A stretch of 64,000 nucleotides of DNA from Neurospora intermedia (Eukaryota > Ascomycota > Sordariomycetes > Sordariales > Sordariaceae). The notes beneath the pieces were generated by a model. That model was not told where the DNA came from. It saw only the letters and a program-made list of their open reading frames with translations, and searched no databases. Made by a program: the position numbers and the translations under genes. Where the stretch lies: assembly GCA_037102815.1 (NCBI GenBank), contig BTPP01000002.1:558001-622000 (forward strand), given 5' to 3'. Shown in pieces: positions 1 through 13,400 of the stretch; position 1 is the first letter of the stretch, and each line of letters opens with the position of its first letter.

Positions 1-3000
1 AAGAACGAACCGTTGAAAAACGCCCCGGGATCGCCGGAGAATGGAATGCGCAGTAAAAAAAAAGAGTGGGGCTACGGTAACTGAGTGGGGCTAGGCCGCC
101 CGCCCGCCCGTCAACTCCCGCCCACGGTTGAGGGAGGGGACTTGAGTGATCACAAATGGGATGTCCGGATGGGACTGGACTGGAGGGGAGGAGTGAGATG
201 AGATCTCAGCTGTTATCTCCGGTCCGGGCTGGGCGGCCTGGGCGGCCTGGGCGGCCTGGGCGGGCTCACTCACTCGCTGTGATTTGCGTGGTTTCAGCCG
301 GTAAAGTACGCGAGGGTGTGGCACGGGCGCGGGCACGGGGCACTGGGCACTGGACGGGCACGGGCGTTGTTTGGTTACAGGGGTTGTACCCGACCCGAGT
401 AACTTTTTAGGGAATTGGAGAAAGGGGTGCCCGTGGTTTTTGAGGACGGGAAGGTTTTGGGGGACGCTGAAGCTTCAGATTGGATCTCGGCGAAGTCGAA
501 CGGCGATATGTATAAGAATTGAAGGAGATCTGCCGAGTAATTGCGAGATTGGCGAGGCTCGCGGAGTTTGCTTGGTTCAGTTCGACGATGTGAGTTTTGT
601 TTCGTTTCGTGGCTTCGTTGTGCCGCCGTATGCGTGGCTGCTCAAGCTGTGCCTCCATTTTGTTTGTGCGTTTTTTGGTTTCTCGTTGTCGTTTTTCTTC
701 ATATCTCAATCCTCAGCAATTACATCAAGTCCTCTATTATAACTGTCACCATCTGTTTGTTTCACGCTCGCCTTTCTTTCACCAGGGTCGAATGTTCCTA
801 GCGCCAAACAAGCCCCAATTGACTAGCAGTGGTCATCTGACCTTTTTCAAAAAGGCAGGCAATCTTAGCTACATACACTGCATATTTCAGCCGTTCCGCC
901 CTGCGATACTACCTACATAGTGTAATTGTTACCTCCGGTCTGGCAACCGACTACATGCTATCCTTACCTAAGGATAGGCTTGCGAGTTGCGAGAGGAGAA
1001 TTGGGGTCGCGAATGCGGACAATGATATCGATGAACAAGTGAAAGTCGCCATGTTCGGTCAAAAGACTGAATGTAATTGGCTACCTAATAACTAACCGAT
1101 TGGGTGACCCTCGGCAATCGTCAATTACATATCACATCACCTCGGCCAGAACCCGGGGCTTACAGTACCTACCTATATGTCTCCGTCCGTCGCCCGGATC
1201 ACAAGTTCGCAACCAACACCGTGGAATTGCCTTTGCCTGCCGGTTCGTTCCCTCGTTCAACAGAACAATGCGCGCAATGAGATCAAAGAGTTCCAGTTCG
1301 TCGCTCGGAAACTCCCGTCCAAACCACGAACCACAACCTGTGATGTGATGTGATCTCATTCGGCTTTTACCAGGGTACATAGTGTACATACCTTGACTAT
1401 GTAAGCATAGGTCGTCGTCGGCCCTTTCGGCTTCTACGGAATCACCCTCAACCCTCAAATCTCCTCATTCTAGTGTACATATGTCCGGTGCTGCTGGTGA
1501 GCACTTACTTACCTAGCTTCGCCCTGCTGCACTGCTGCACTGGCTGCTGCACTGGCTGCTGCACTGGCTGCTGCAGATGCAAATGCAGATGCAATGCATG
1601 CGGAGAACCTAAGGTAACTAGAGGTAACTAATGGTTGGGGTGATGCAGTGCTTACGCTGCAGTATACACTAGTTTACTAAGTATGTACTAAGTAGAGGAA
1701 TGTACACGTGAAATTGCAATTGGACCCTGTTTTGTCGTTGTTGTCTCTTTTTTGCGCTTTTTTTATTTGATTCTTTGTTGCGCTGCGTGCGCCTTGTTTC
1801 TGACTGACTGATTGTTTCGTTTTTCTCGTTCAGGGGTCCCTTGATAGTAGACAGACACGACACGCATTGATGGGATGGGCTGAGGGACTGAATTGATGGA
1901 GATGGGTTTATGTACCGAGTCGGACAAATTCGTGTCGTGTCGTGTCGTGTCGTGTTGTTGAGAGCGAGGCAAAGAGCGAACTACGGGCACTAACTAGATA
2001 AAAGTGGAGATGGAGTGAGAGAAAAATCGGAATCAATCCGATTGAGTGAGGGATTTGGAATACGTCCGTCACCCGACTTTGTGAAAGAAAGGCCCGAAAG
2101 AGCGGGAGCTGAGGAACAGAAACAGAAACAGAAACAGCTGAGGTGGAAAGAAGAAAGGTCACGTCACGTCACTTCAGTCCTGCCGGGCGGCATTATTATC
2201 TGTACACTACACATTACATACAGGCACGGACTTTCGTTGTCATCCATTGTATGTACATAGGTAGGTAGAGGTAGTTTTCGGAAGTCGGTCGGGTTCGTTG
2301 TGGGTTTAGGTCGTGTTCCCGGGCGCATCGGACGGACTGATTTTTGACGGGCTCTGGCGGGTGTTTTGTTTTTTTAGTGGGCTCAGCGGGCGGGCGGGCG
2401 GGCATATCTAGCGCCAAATACACACACTGCACTAGACTAGTGTACGGACGATGGGCGGAGATAACGGCGACTCTGACCACCCACGTGGACCAGTTTTGCT
2501 CGGAAATACGTACCTCTACACTACCATTCAAACCTGAGACTGTGGACATTATTGGATTTGGACCAAATCGGGTAATGAGTTCGTGGTGTACGTAATGAAA
2601 GGGTCGTCATGAGGCTCTCTCAGCTCTCTTTGTTGACATTCCATCCATGTGATATTCGTCATTACGATCAACTGCCATTGCCCTGTCCCAGCAACGTTCC
2701 TTACCGAATAGTAGGTACCCTAGAACGGGAACCCGGGAAATATAGAACAGATATCATCCCTCCTTGAGAGCGCTGAGTTGATGATGGCTGAATACCGCAT
2801 CCTCTCACTCGGATCGGAGTTAGAATCCCCACGCTGTTTCTAGCCAATCATCTTGTGGCGTTATCGGCGAGCGCGCAGGACCCTGTCCAAAATGTAATTG
2901 GGCAAAAGCAACGTGGGGATACACTTGAAATGAGAAAGGATGAGGTGACACTGCCAACCATTATTTTACCTGCGTTTCATGAACAAAAAGCACAGGCTTG

Positions 3001-5071
3001 GATTGCCCGTTGCACCTCGTACAGTCCGTTGGGACCCGGCTCTGTGGGAATGAGGGATTTCAGGACTTACCTACCTCTACATACCTAGGTACCGACAGCT
3101 TTTTGCCAATTTCCCGAGCTCAGTTCTGTACGGTACCAAACCTGAAAGGAGGGCACTGTTGAGTGATGTCAAGGTACAGTACGTACTGTACAGTAAAGTA
3201 CATGCCCTGCATGCGACTACTATGCAGTAACTCGGCCCTGTTCTTGTAACGACCCCGAATGGCAGGTGCATTGCTGCAAGGCAATCGTGGTCTCCAAGTG
3301 GAAGTTGCAGGACCGGAGAACTCAAAGTTGGGTGCAGGTGCCGGGCGGTCGGTTAGCTGTCGGCGAAGGAAGGGAAGGGATCCAAGTCTGGGTGGTCCTG
3401 GTAAGAACTGAAGAGCATTAATCGGAAGCGTTGCCAAGTGGTACCGTAGGTGAAATCCAACGTCTCTCGGACTTGACAGTTGACGGAGACACACAACGGG
3501 ATGCGTTCCGCCTTCTGGACCTCGGGAACATCTCAAAGGGGAAAAGGGTCGGTGATTAGCTGCGTGTGTCGGCTTTCAGCTCCCCCCGCATTCCAGCATT
3601 CCAGACGGGACCCTACCCGCGACCGACCCGCGATCCGTCGTCCGGTGTGTCTGTGTCTGTGTCTGACGAACTGAAGGGGATTTTTTTATGGACGATGGCT
3701 TTTTCGGGGACGGAGATATCAACAGTCCAGTCCATCTAGTCTTTAAAATCGGTGGTACACTACAGTACCTCTAGTAATGGATGGGAGGTACAAAGGTACA
3801 TTAATATCCGCCAATGGCTGGAGTCTCCTGCAGTGTAAGTGTCTAGGTCACCACCGAGGGCAGTTACTATGTACTGGGTGGCCTCTTTTCAGCCCGCCGG
3901 TCAGTGTCGACGACGGAATAGGAGAGTTCCTGCCCTCTTGTGTCGCCAGTTACCTCAGATCTTCCTCTATCTACGGTAGTGCCTGCCGACCGAAGAAGAC
4001 GCATCAACTATGTAGGGAAGGAATGGATCGGAAAGGGAGATTGCGTGGGACGGACTGACATGACACGGCAAGTGCAAGTAGTGTACATAGTAGGTGTACA
4101 TGAAAGTTGGCCCGGGGTACATTATATCGGGGATCAACTTTGTATTTAGTACCTTTCCAATCCCCATTTTGGTTCTTTTCTTCTTTCATCGCTTTTGACT
4201 TCACTTCTTCATCCCGTACTACAGTTCAACTTGTTGCAGCTTTCAGTGTCTTTTTGGTATCCGTCTTCCTGGTAGGGCTAGCTGTCTTTTTGTATTAGTC
4301 GTTGACTTTGTCTGTCTGACTCGGATGCCCCCGGCTGCCCCGTGTGCCTGGTACCGAGACCGAGACAATTAATACTCCATCTGAAAGTACCTTGTTCCCG
4401 CCATCATCCGAACCCAGGCTATCTCTCTCTCTCTTTGTCCGCAAATCGCTCCCCTTTCTCCGTCCCAGGTTACATACGTACACACGTCTCGTCTTCTCTT
4501 TTTCTCTTTTCCATCCTCCGGGATCCGACGTCCGACGCCGTCGTACACGTCTCTCCTAGGGCACTCAGTTACATACCTAGCCAGCCAGCCAGCCAGCCAG
4601 CCAAGCCAGGGACAAGACCTGGAGAGTGAGTGTGTCCTTGGGGTCGGGTCCAGTCCAGGCCCTTCATCCAGTGCCCAGTCGTCGCCAATCTCGGGTGCGT
4701 CTGTTCCTGGCAGACAGACGGGCCACTGCACAGTCTCCACCAGGGGAAGCTGCTCTGCTGATCACTGTCACAATCCCTCCTCGATCCAAGATTAACAAGA
4801 TCCCGCCCACAAAGAAGAGAGCAAAGCTGCTTTTCCCCCAGGTCAATTGATTGCGCATATTGAAGAGGCATCTATCCGGCCTTCCAGGCAGTGAGTGCTT
4901 CAAGCGGAACTGGCGAGAAAAGGAACGGACTAGCCCCTGTGTGTGAGGTGTGTTTGTGGGTGTGTGTCTGTCCTTTGGTAACAAGTACAGCAACTGGGAA
5001 GGAAAGTTGTTAGCAAGAGGCAATTATCGGGCTTGCTGTGGTTACCGCTTGTTATTGTTCGGAATCCGGAT
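1..5071. other. Gene-free spacer and long promoter region
   Basis: I see no convincing gene here on either strand. Open frames are short, out of codon character and interrupted. The stretch holds GGCGGCCTGG direct repeats (about 231-265), a CTGCACTGG-type repeat (1527-1576), a CGTGT run (about 1930-1957), several TACCTA/TAGGTA and TACCTC clusters (about 1171, 1617, 2258, 3069, 3769), a CT-rich tract (4420-4530) and five CCAG units (about 4578-4600). The last part is probably promoter and 5' leader of the transcription factor gene that starts at 5104. Long upstream regions like this are usual for Neurospora regulators. Confidence 0.6.
1527..1576. repeat. CTGCACTGG short tandem repeat
   Basis: Units built from CTGCACTGG and CTGCTGCA are repeated head to tail, ending in GCAGATGCAAATGCAGATGC. 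This is simple-sequence DNA in the spacer with no coding context. Confidence 0.7.
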
Positions 5072-5092
5072 ATGACCAAGTTCAACAACTGA
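5072..5092 (+). promoter_or_regulatory. Six-codon upstream ORF before the transcription factor start
   Basis: An ATG at 5072 opens a six-codon frame (MTKFNN) closed by TGA at 5090-5092, only 11 bases before the main ATG at 5104. The close spacing would make efficient reinitiation hard, so if the leader is transcribed through here it could lower translation of the downstream regulator. Whether the mature leader contains it is not visible from sequence alone. Confidence 0.35.
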
Positions 5093-5103
5093 CAGGTTCA
5101 AAA

Positions 5104-8100
5104 ATGACCGTCCCGATGGAGGGCATCGAATCCACACCGGCATCGGGTCCGGCACGGGCACCGGCACCAGCGGCGGCACAGCAGTCGGACCATTCGGGGG
5201 GTCCATTGCCGCCAATCCACACCCTGCCAATGCCGCCAGCTCCGGCAACCAACAACAACAACTCCAACCGTCCGTTAACGCCGCCCGTCCAAGCCGTTGC
5301 AGCAGCAGCACACCTACCGCCGCCAGCACAACTTCCGCCTATTACGGCTTTCCCACCCTACCAAGATCAATATCAACAATCGCCACATCAACACTCATCC
5401 CCATGGCAACCCATCCAGATCCCCGGACTAACCCCTCCAAGTCAACCCTCGTACCAGCCGTCGCCGTCATCCGCACTCACGCCGTCGCCCACTGCTGTCA
5501 ATCCCACCCCGCAACAACAACATCAACAGCAGCAAATCACCCTCCCCGGTCCGGCGTCGTTATTAAACACTCACCACACCAACGCGTACCTTTCCGTTGT
5601 TGCCGCATCTACGCAGCCGCCCAGCATCGCAATCCCGTCAATCACCACTATTCCATCCCATGCCGCACGCCAGGAACGAGCCCGTCAGGACCAACCGAAC
5701 CGACAGGGACAGGGCCAACCCAAGAGGCGTAACCGCCCCGCTGTCTCATGCATCCCATGCAGAGGCCGCAAAATCAAATGCGACAAACAGAAGCCGTGCG
5801 AAAGCTGCGTCAAGTCCAAATATATCAAGGGTCCCTGCAGGTACGATAAGAGTCGTTTACCCAAGGAAAAGAAGTGGCCAGGCGAAGCAGATTCGAGAAT
5901 TCCTTCGCCAGAACCGCAACAGCGACAACAACGCTCGTCTATCCAGCCTGTTGATCCGAACGTTGGTGGTGCGCCATATGCCATCGTGAAGGCGGAAGAG
6001 AGGACTTCCCTGCCTGGGCCGCCGCCTACTGTGGATATACCATATCGCGACTCCGAGTCTGTTTCTTCGGACGGCTATGACGGCGGATCAGCCAGTCCCC
6101 GGCTGCCGCCCGTATCGTCGGCTTCCAGTCCGTTTCCTCGTCATGTTCATCCGGTGTCCGATGCGGAGGGAACGGAGGCATTGAGGAGGGAGGTGTGGAT
6201 GTTGCGACAGCAGGTCGAGGAGTTGACACATCGACAGCAGCACCAGGAGCAACAGCAACTGCCACCAGGACAAAGGCCGTTGCCGGAAGTTAGACCCAAC
6301 TCTCAGACTGGCGATAATCGCTGGCCCGTCAACCAACTCGTGAGTACCTCTCCCGCCCTCCTCCAGCACTTGCTTTTGCGTCACCACCACGACTCTCCAG
6401 ACTGATATATCGCTTGATACCTAGTTCCCACTAGTCACTAGCGCCAGCTACAAAGTCTTCAAGGAACCTAACGACAACGGCAAGGCCTTGGCAAACCTCC
6501 GAACGTGCACCCTTCTCTCGCAGAAAATCGAGGAAGCCCAATCCGGAAGCATCAATCCCCTTGGCTTCAGCGACATCGGCGGCATTCTCCCCCTGTCGTA
6601 CCGCCACGACGCCCAACGTCTAGCCGAAGCCTACTTCCGCACTTTCGAGAGCGTCTACCGCATTCTGCACGTGCCTACCTTCTGGAGGCAGTTTGGAGAG
6701 TATTTTGGTGGTCAGTTTGACGGCCAGCTCGCCAAGGCCTTCCTTGTCCAGCTTCAGCTTTGCATGGCTATCGGGTCGGTCTTTGAGGATGCCGGCGGTT
6801 CACTGCGGAGGTATCAGGAGAGATGGATCCAGGAAGGCCAGTCATGGCTTCTCCTTTGTCCGCCGACGAACCTTGCCGGGTTGCAGACTATGTGTCTTTT
6901 GCATCTCGCCAAAGAGGTCTGTGGATTTGGTGGAAGTGGGGGTGAAGGAACCTACAACTCGGCCGGTTCTCTGCTGCGAAAAGCCATGTGTCTCGGCCTA
7001 AACCGGGATCCTGACGCGTCCATGTCCATCTACCAAGCCGAAGTGCGTCGACGGTTATGGGCCACCATTTTGGAAATGCTTGTCCAATCGAGCTTGGACA
7101 CCGGCCTTCCACCGGGTATCTCGCTCACCGATTTCGATACTAGCCCGCCGGGGAATTACGACGACGAGCAGCTTACCCCCTCGAGCTCGGGCCCCCGTCC
7201 CTCCGGGACATTCACGCACACGACCAGCCTTGTCGAATTGCACCGTTCGTTTCCTGTGCGGTTAGCTATCGCTCAACATCTCGCCACGCTTCTCAACTCC
7301 CCCAACACAAAGCCCCCGGCAGTCGAATCCGGACCGACGACGAAGTCTCTCAACACCGAACTGATAAGTGCATCGCGTGCACTAGTGGACGCGCTTCAAC
7401 CGGGCTACGACCCTGCCGGCATCCTGCCGAATCGGATCTCGGCGTTCCAGCTTAGGATGGCGGAGGTGTTAGTGAACCGGTTTTTTCTGGGGTTAAACTT
7501 GGCCTTGGTAAAACCCTCGGAGGTGGAAATGCCAGAAATTCAGACATATTGCGGCGCAGCAGCCGGCACAATCTGGAGGGATGTTGTTTCGGGTCTAAGC
7601 AACCAAAGAGAAACAGGAGGAAGTTGTGGGAAAGGAGCGGCGCAACGTCATCAAATGGACGACTTCACGACCCTGGTAAGCCGCGGAAGCGGAACCTCGT
7701 ATCACGCAACCGCCACAGTGGCCGTTTTGACACTGCTGGTGGAATTGAGGCGGCAGATGGAGGAGGAATGGCAACAACGGAGACTCCGACAGGGCTCAAC
7801 CTCAACAGCCTCACCAAGCAACAAGAACAACAACTGGGAAGAACAAAACACGTCAGCAGAAGCAACGAGACAAGAATTTCTAGACCTGGCTTGTTCAGCT
7901 GTCGACTGGATTTTTGGCAGAATCCGGCTTGCGAGCGTGGAAACAGGGGCGTATGTTTGGATGTACCTGCTTTGCTCGGCGGCTTTGGAAGAGGTGAAGG
8001 CTTTGCAGAGGAGGTGGGTGGCACATTTGCGGCAGCAGGATTGGCCCTCGAATCCTCAGACAGAGGCCAACGTGGAAAGACAAAGGGAAGAACAACTGAA

Positions 8101-8627
8101 AGAGCTGGTGAAGGAACGAATTGCGAGTGATTTGAACAGGGTTGCCGAGCTTTTGAAGGAGGGTTGCCAATTCTCCAACGGGACTGGCAATGACAGTGGA
8201 AGTGGAAATGAAAGCAATGGTGAGATGGCCGGGCGGCAAAGAAATGGCGATACTGGTGCATTAGCGGGCAGGGCCGCTAGCGAAACAAGCCTGGAGCTAG
8301 AGAAGATGGCAGAGAGGGGAGAGCGTCCAGTAAGTTATGTTCTGTTGCCCCAGTGTTTACTGCCCCCGTCGGCCCTGTCCGTGCTGATCGCTGTGCGCTG
8401 TGCGCCATGTCCCACTGTCGACGTTGGTCACCACGCTTGAGCCAGGGAGTAAGGGCACAAGTGTACTTCAAGTACTTGGTCATGCTTGCTTGCTTTATTT
8501 CGGTTCTTTGGCCGCGCCCTGATCCATTCCTGACTGACGTTATCGCTTCGCCCAGGTCATCCGCTTCAATTCGGTCTTCGATCTGAGAAATTACAAACTT
8601 ATCCATATGCAAGAGTTGATGGACTAG
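5104..8627 (+). CDS. Zn(II)2Cys6 fungal transcription factor, three exons
   Basis: Exons 5104-6339, 6425-8329 and 8556-8627 (stop TAG) give about 1070 residues. Both introns are phase 0 with GTGAGT and GTAAGT donors; the second has a TGACTGAC branch site. The protein opens with a Pro/Gln/Ala-rich disordered region. The binuclear cluster begins at Cys216 (C-x2-C-x6-C-x5-C-x2-C-x9-C) with basic flanks. A predicted coiled coil (about 357-390, LRREVWMLRQQVEEL) is the likely dimer element, and exon 2 has the character of the fungal-specific transcription factor domain (PF04082). The chosen start is the first in-frame ATG; a GTG codon at 5038 lies in the same frame but is unlikely to be used. The last exon adds 23 residues (VIRFNSVF...). 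The family binds CGG-containing sites in the nucleus. I do not recognise the specific regulator or its target pathway. Confidence 0.9.
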
Positions 8628-10499
8628 GCATATCCGCCACGCATCTATGGTTAATTGGATCGGACCGAATCGGAGGCGGTAGAGTGTCGGCAGCGGTCGG
8701 AAAATGTGGGGCACAGAACGGGCCGGGTGTGGATTATTGCTTCATTACAAGGAAAGAAATGGTTGGGAGAGAAACAGGGCAATAAATGGTTGAGCAAGTG
8801 TGTGTGCGAGCATCTTGGGCACAGGAGAAATGAGGCCTATGCGTGTTGTTAGGTTATTTGGGGGCTGTCGTCGATTCCTTGGAGGATCTGACGCTTGCAT
8901 TCGGTTGCCCCCAGGCGGTTACTTGGTTATGGTTGCTCGATGGACAGAGTTATCAAGCTCAATGCATCGATATATGCATCAACATACAACGTGGAGGGCA
9001 TTCTTAGGATAATCTTAGATAATGGGGATATGAATGATTGGAAGTGTCACGTAGGTGGCCGACACTAGTAGTACCGGATAGAGGAAACATGTGCCGTCCT
9101 AATTGAAGACATCGAATAATAGCTCTACCAACGCTTAGGGACTTGTTAGAATATCTAGGTAGCTCCCAATCACGTTAACATCAATTTTTTCCCTCTCAAG
9201 TCACTCGGGGTCATTGTCATGGCCAACAGCGAAGTTTGGAATGACCAGATTGCTAGAAATTGAGACTGGATGGACTACCATGATTGATATTATATACATT
9301 TTCCACGCAATCATATTTGTAGCTTCGTGATTCTAGACCTTTGCTGGAAGCAAAGAGTGCGTATAGGTTTTGGAGGGGGTGCTGAACAAGAAATAACTTG
9401 ATTACCTGCTCCTCATTCGGAAGCCTGGTGTCTGTCTCCCACGTGAAATGTCCAAGTTTGTTGGGGTCGGTATCTCTGAGGCAATACGAGGTGGAATATG
9501 CAGGTACAAGATGTACGCCAGTCGCCAGCAGGAGGAACAAGGAAAGTTGATTTTGCCTCCTCCAACTGCAAGTCCCACGCACGCCCACAGTAAAGGCAAC
9601 ACAGAAGCCAACAGAGAAGGAAAGAGTACCTGTACCCCAGCCATCACCAGAATTAAAGTCTGGAAGGTACAATGGGGCTTGAGGTTTTGGTGGGCTTTGC
9701 TGTAATATAGTAGTATTTAACCAGTGGTCACGGTGGTAAACCGTTAGTTAGCCTGATCAACCAACCCACTCCCTTTCATTCTACCCATCAACCGTGAGCA
9801 ACGCTGGAAAACCAATTGCAAAACCAAGATCGAAAACAATGATTCGCAGTCACCATTCGCCATCGCGGATAATCTGACCAACTCCAGGACACCTGGCCTC
9901 AGCATCTCCATGTCCTCTGCAAGCAAGAATGACAGGGTCATTATTTGCTCATTGCCACCACGCAAGCCATTCCGAGAACCAGCCTAGGCATCTGCCTAAT
10001 CTGCCATAGTATGTGAGTAAACCGGGCACAGAATGTTGAGTGCATTCAGATAACACGGGTATAGACACAGCTGCCTGCCCTTGGGAAAACAAGCCAGTAA
10101 CCGGTTCCAGTGAACACCACGTACATGCCTACATCTTCTCCCAACATGGCACGCCTCACATATGTCACGTCTACCGCCTGTATTTCTGGAGTCGGTCTCC
10201 CCCAAGAGAATCCGAGGCATAAGTGTCCATCTAAGTTGGTATGTGGTAGCAGCAGGCACAAAATACGGTACAAAAGGCCACCCTTCTCCCCACTGCTATC
10301 CGTCCTTCCTTTGGATTTCTTTCCCCCTCCCTTTCTCTCTCGAAGCACACTTATAAGAGTGCAACCCAACCCACTTTTTTATTTTTCCTTCTTCCACACT
10401 CTTCATCCATCCGTCCATCACTGAAGCAACCAACCAAGCACACATTCATTGCACACCAACAAGCCCATCCACGACCATTCTCAAGAAGGTATCGGCGGG
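8628..10499. other. Spacer between the transcription factor and the membrane protein gene
   Basis: This 1.9 kb holds the 3' region of the transcription factor gene and the promoter of the gene starting at 10500. A CT-rich stretch (10270-10440) just upstream of that gene is typical of Neurospora core promoters. Apart from one doubtful minus-strand frame near 9.4-9.65 kb, listed separately, I see nothing gene-like. Confidence 0.5.
9402..9647 (-). CDS. Doubtful small frame with signal-peptide-like start
   Basis: On the minus strand an ATG at 9647 opens 81 residues beginning with a hydrophobic stretch (QVLFPSLLASVLPLLWACVG) that could pass for a signal peptide. The overlapping frame (to 9253) has more ordinary amino-acid composition further down (for example YCLRDTDPNKLGHFTWETD), so any real gene would need an intron I cannot place. 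It matches no family I know. It may be a chance frame in the spacer. Confidence 0.18.
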   Translation of the reverse strand: MMAGVQVLFPSLLASVLPLLWACVGLAVGGGKINFPCSSCWRLAYILYLHIPPRIASEIPTPTNLDISRGRQTPGFRMRSR

Positions 10500-13400
10500 A
10501 TGGTGGACCTTACACCCGAGGAGAGGCATGAATTACATCTCATCTACATCCATTCCGGCTCCAGCTCGTCTGCCTCCTCCATTTCCTCCTCCATTTCCTC
10601 CTCTGACATTGACATGGACTCCTACGACATTCATATGAACGACATGAAAAAGCATGATGACAGCTTGGACCGCCCGCCAGGTTACAGCCCCTATCCCCCA
10701 CCCCCTCAGACCAATTCTTCTCCCCCCTCTCCTCCTGCTTCAAGTAGCAGTTCTCCTTCTTCTTCTCCTCCTTCTCCCCTGACTAGTCCCCCTCCCTCCT
10801 CAACCAATCCATCATCTTCTTCTTCTGCTCCTCCTGCATCAGCAGCAGCGGCACCTACTGCTGCTGGTGGTAGTGGTAGTGGTAGTAACCACCCCAAGCC
10901 CGAGCATCGTCCTGCTCCCCAGTCTTCTTTCTCTCGGCAGAACTTGGCCACCATGTTCTTCAGCTCTCTTCTTATCCTGATGTTTGGATACCTCCTCATC
11001 GCGTATGTGGTAATTCCGGGGTGGAAGGAGGTGGTAGGCAAAGGGAAGGGGGTTGAAGCTAAGATGAGGGATGCACATGGTTCGAATGAGGTGAGTTATA
11101 CATCCCCCCTACCTACCCTATATATACCTACCTACCTACCCTGTTAAGTAAAGGAAGGAAGGAAGGAAGAAAAGGAAAAGATACTAACGTGATGAAACAA
11201 CGTGACAGACACAAACCCAATTCGACATGAACCAAAATAGCAGCACCGTACAGGTTCTTCCAATGGAACTTCCAGCTCTCAAATCATCAGCAGACGACAA
11301 CAACAACGAAAGCAGCGATGCTTTATCGAACGCTCGCGACATGACGCTCACTCCCACGACGGACAAACCCTACCATGTCTCCAACAGACGTGTAGTCCCG
11401 CAGTTGACAGGCACCGCAGTCCCCAAGGGAATCAGTGTCGAGGAACTAGTCAGTTACAAGCCAGAGGAATGGATGCAGGCAGCCAGTGGATTTGAGGTTC
11501 ACGATCAACACCAGGATACAACTTCCTCTTCTAACGATGACGGAGGAGCAGCAGCCCTGAGAAGAAGAAGTCTTCAGGCAGGTGGTGTTGCTCGTTTGCG
11601 TCGTCGTCGTCATCGTTCTGGGGTTCCCGAGCAGCCAGCAGCAGCTGATGAACCAAAGTTGAAACAATTGTTCCAGCTCGGATCGGGTGGTTGGTTGACT
11701 TTGACTCCCACTGGCACTGCTGCTGCTTCCCTTTCTACTGGTACCCCGTCCGAGTCTGATCACCACCACGACCTCGATAGCGAACTCAAGAAAGAAGCGA
11801 AAGAAGAAGAGGCGCCGCATGAAGAAATGGTGGAAGTCACCAAGACCAGGGGCAGAAGAACCATCCACCCTAAAATCCCGGTGCCCATCTCCGCTTTGCA
11901 TCCGTCTGTCTCCAGTGATGCCGCTGGTGTGGACCATGGAAGGCTCGGGCTGTCAACTACATGGCATGATCATCTCCCTGTTGTTCCCTCTACTTTAACA
12001 CCGGCAGTGGCAACAGCAACAGCAAAGCCTGAGTCGTCACGGGAGCAGCAGCAGAAAAAGTCATCCCTTGTTGACATGAAAGCCATGGAGGATGCAGCAG
12101 CGGCAGCGCTTCGGTTCGGACAGACTGGCTCTATGAAAGATCAGTTTGTTAAGAGGGGTGGTGAGTCGTGGACTAAGCCGAGGATTCCTGTACCTGTGAG
12201 TGTGAGTGCCAAGGACGGAGTGGCGGCGGCGGCGGCGGCGGATGCTACTCCTACTGCCACTGCCAACAGAGAACCCAAGAAGAGTTCAGGGGCGGGAGGG
12301 GAGAAGTATGGGACAGGAGCACAAGCGGCGGAGGGAGGGTTGCACGCAGATAACTCGAAGACGATGCAGAAGGGGGGTGCTGCCGTGCTTGGTGATGGAC
12401 GGGTGAGTCGCTTCTCTTTTGTTCTCCCTTTCCCCTTTTCTCCTTTTGTTTCTTCCTCTTCCCCTTTCTTCCTTTACCTTATTTTTTTTTTGCCCGTTCT
12501 TCTCTTTGCAATTGCGTTCCCCTCTTAACTATGAACAAAAGAAGAAGTTAGTACTAACAGATGTGCAACAAACAGACCTACTACCCCCCTTACAACAATA
12601 AAAACAACGTCGACAGCGCCAACCATTACAACAAAAACAACAACAACAACAACAACAACTTTGTTCGCCGTCGTGATCGTGACCAGCAGTACCATGGTTG
12701 GCCTACACTTACACCACCACCACCACAAGGGAAAAGTAGCGCCAGCAGTAGCCGCGCAGGCGCAGGCGGCGGCGAGTGGGTGGGAAATACACCACGAAGT
12801 GGTGGCATCCACACTTTCGGAGGTCCGGGCCGTTACTCTGCAGCTACTGCTGCTGCCGCTACTCGTCGCCCAGCGGTAACGGCGGCGCCAGGTACTGACG
12901 CTGGTACAGTAGTAGCTGCTGCTGGTGGTCATCAGTTGTATGGTGGTGCTGGTGCTGCCCCTGAGTCGTCTTCTTCTTCTTCTTCTGCGAGTAGGCATGC
13001 TGCTGCTTCTGCTCTTGGTGCTGCTGCTGGTGCTGCTGAGATGGCCACTGCCAGGAACAAGAACACCCCTCGACACGCCGCCGCCGCTTCGTCTGCCTCC
13101 GCCTCTGGGGCGTCTGCGTCTGGCACTGCCATTTCTTCCACCACTGCGGCTTTGTCGCAGCAGCAGCGCGGTGCTGGCCGTCTCGAGTACTGGCAGTATG
13201 AACAGAGCGAGAAGGAGGAAGAGGAGGGGGACACTAGGACCATTAAAGCCACTGCTGCTGCTGCTACTACTAATAACATCAAGAGTAAAGGTAAAGGAAA
13301 GGGCCACCATGGACATGGAAGTTTCCACGCGCGTCGCTCCTCACGACCTGCTGCACCTGTCGTAGGCGTCACTCATCATCATCTTGACTCGTGGACCGCC

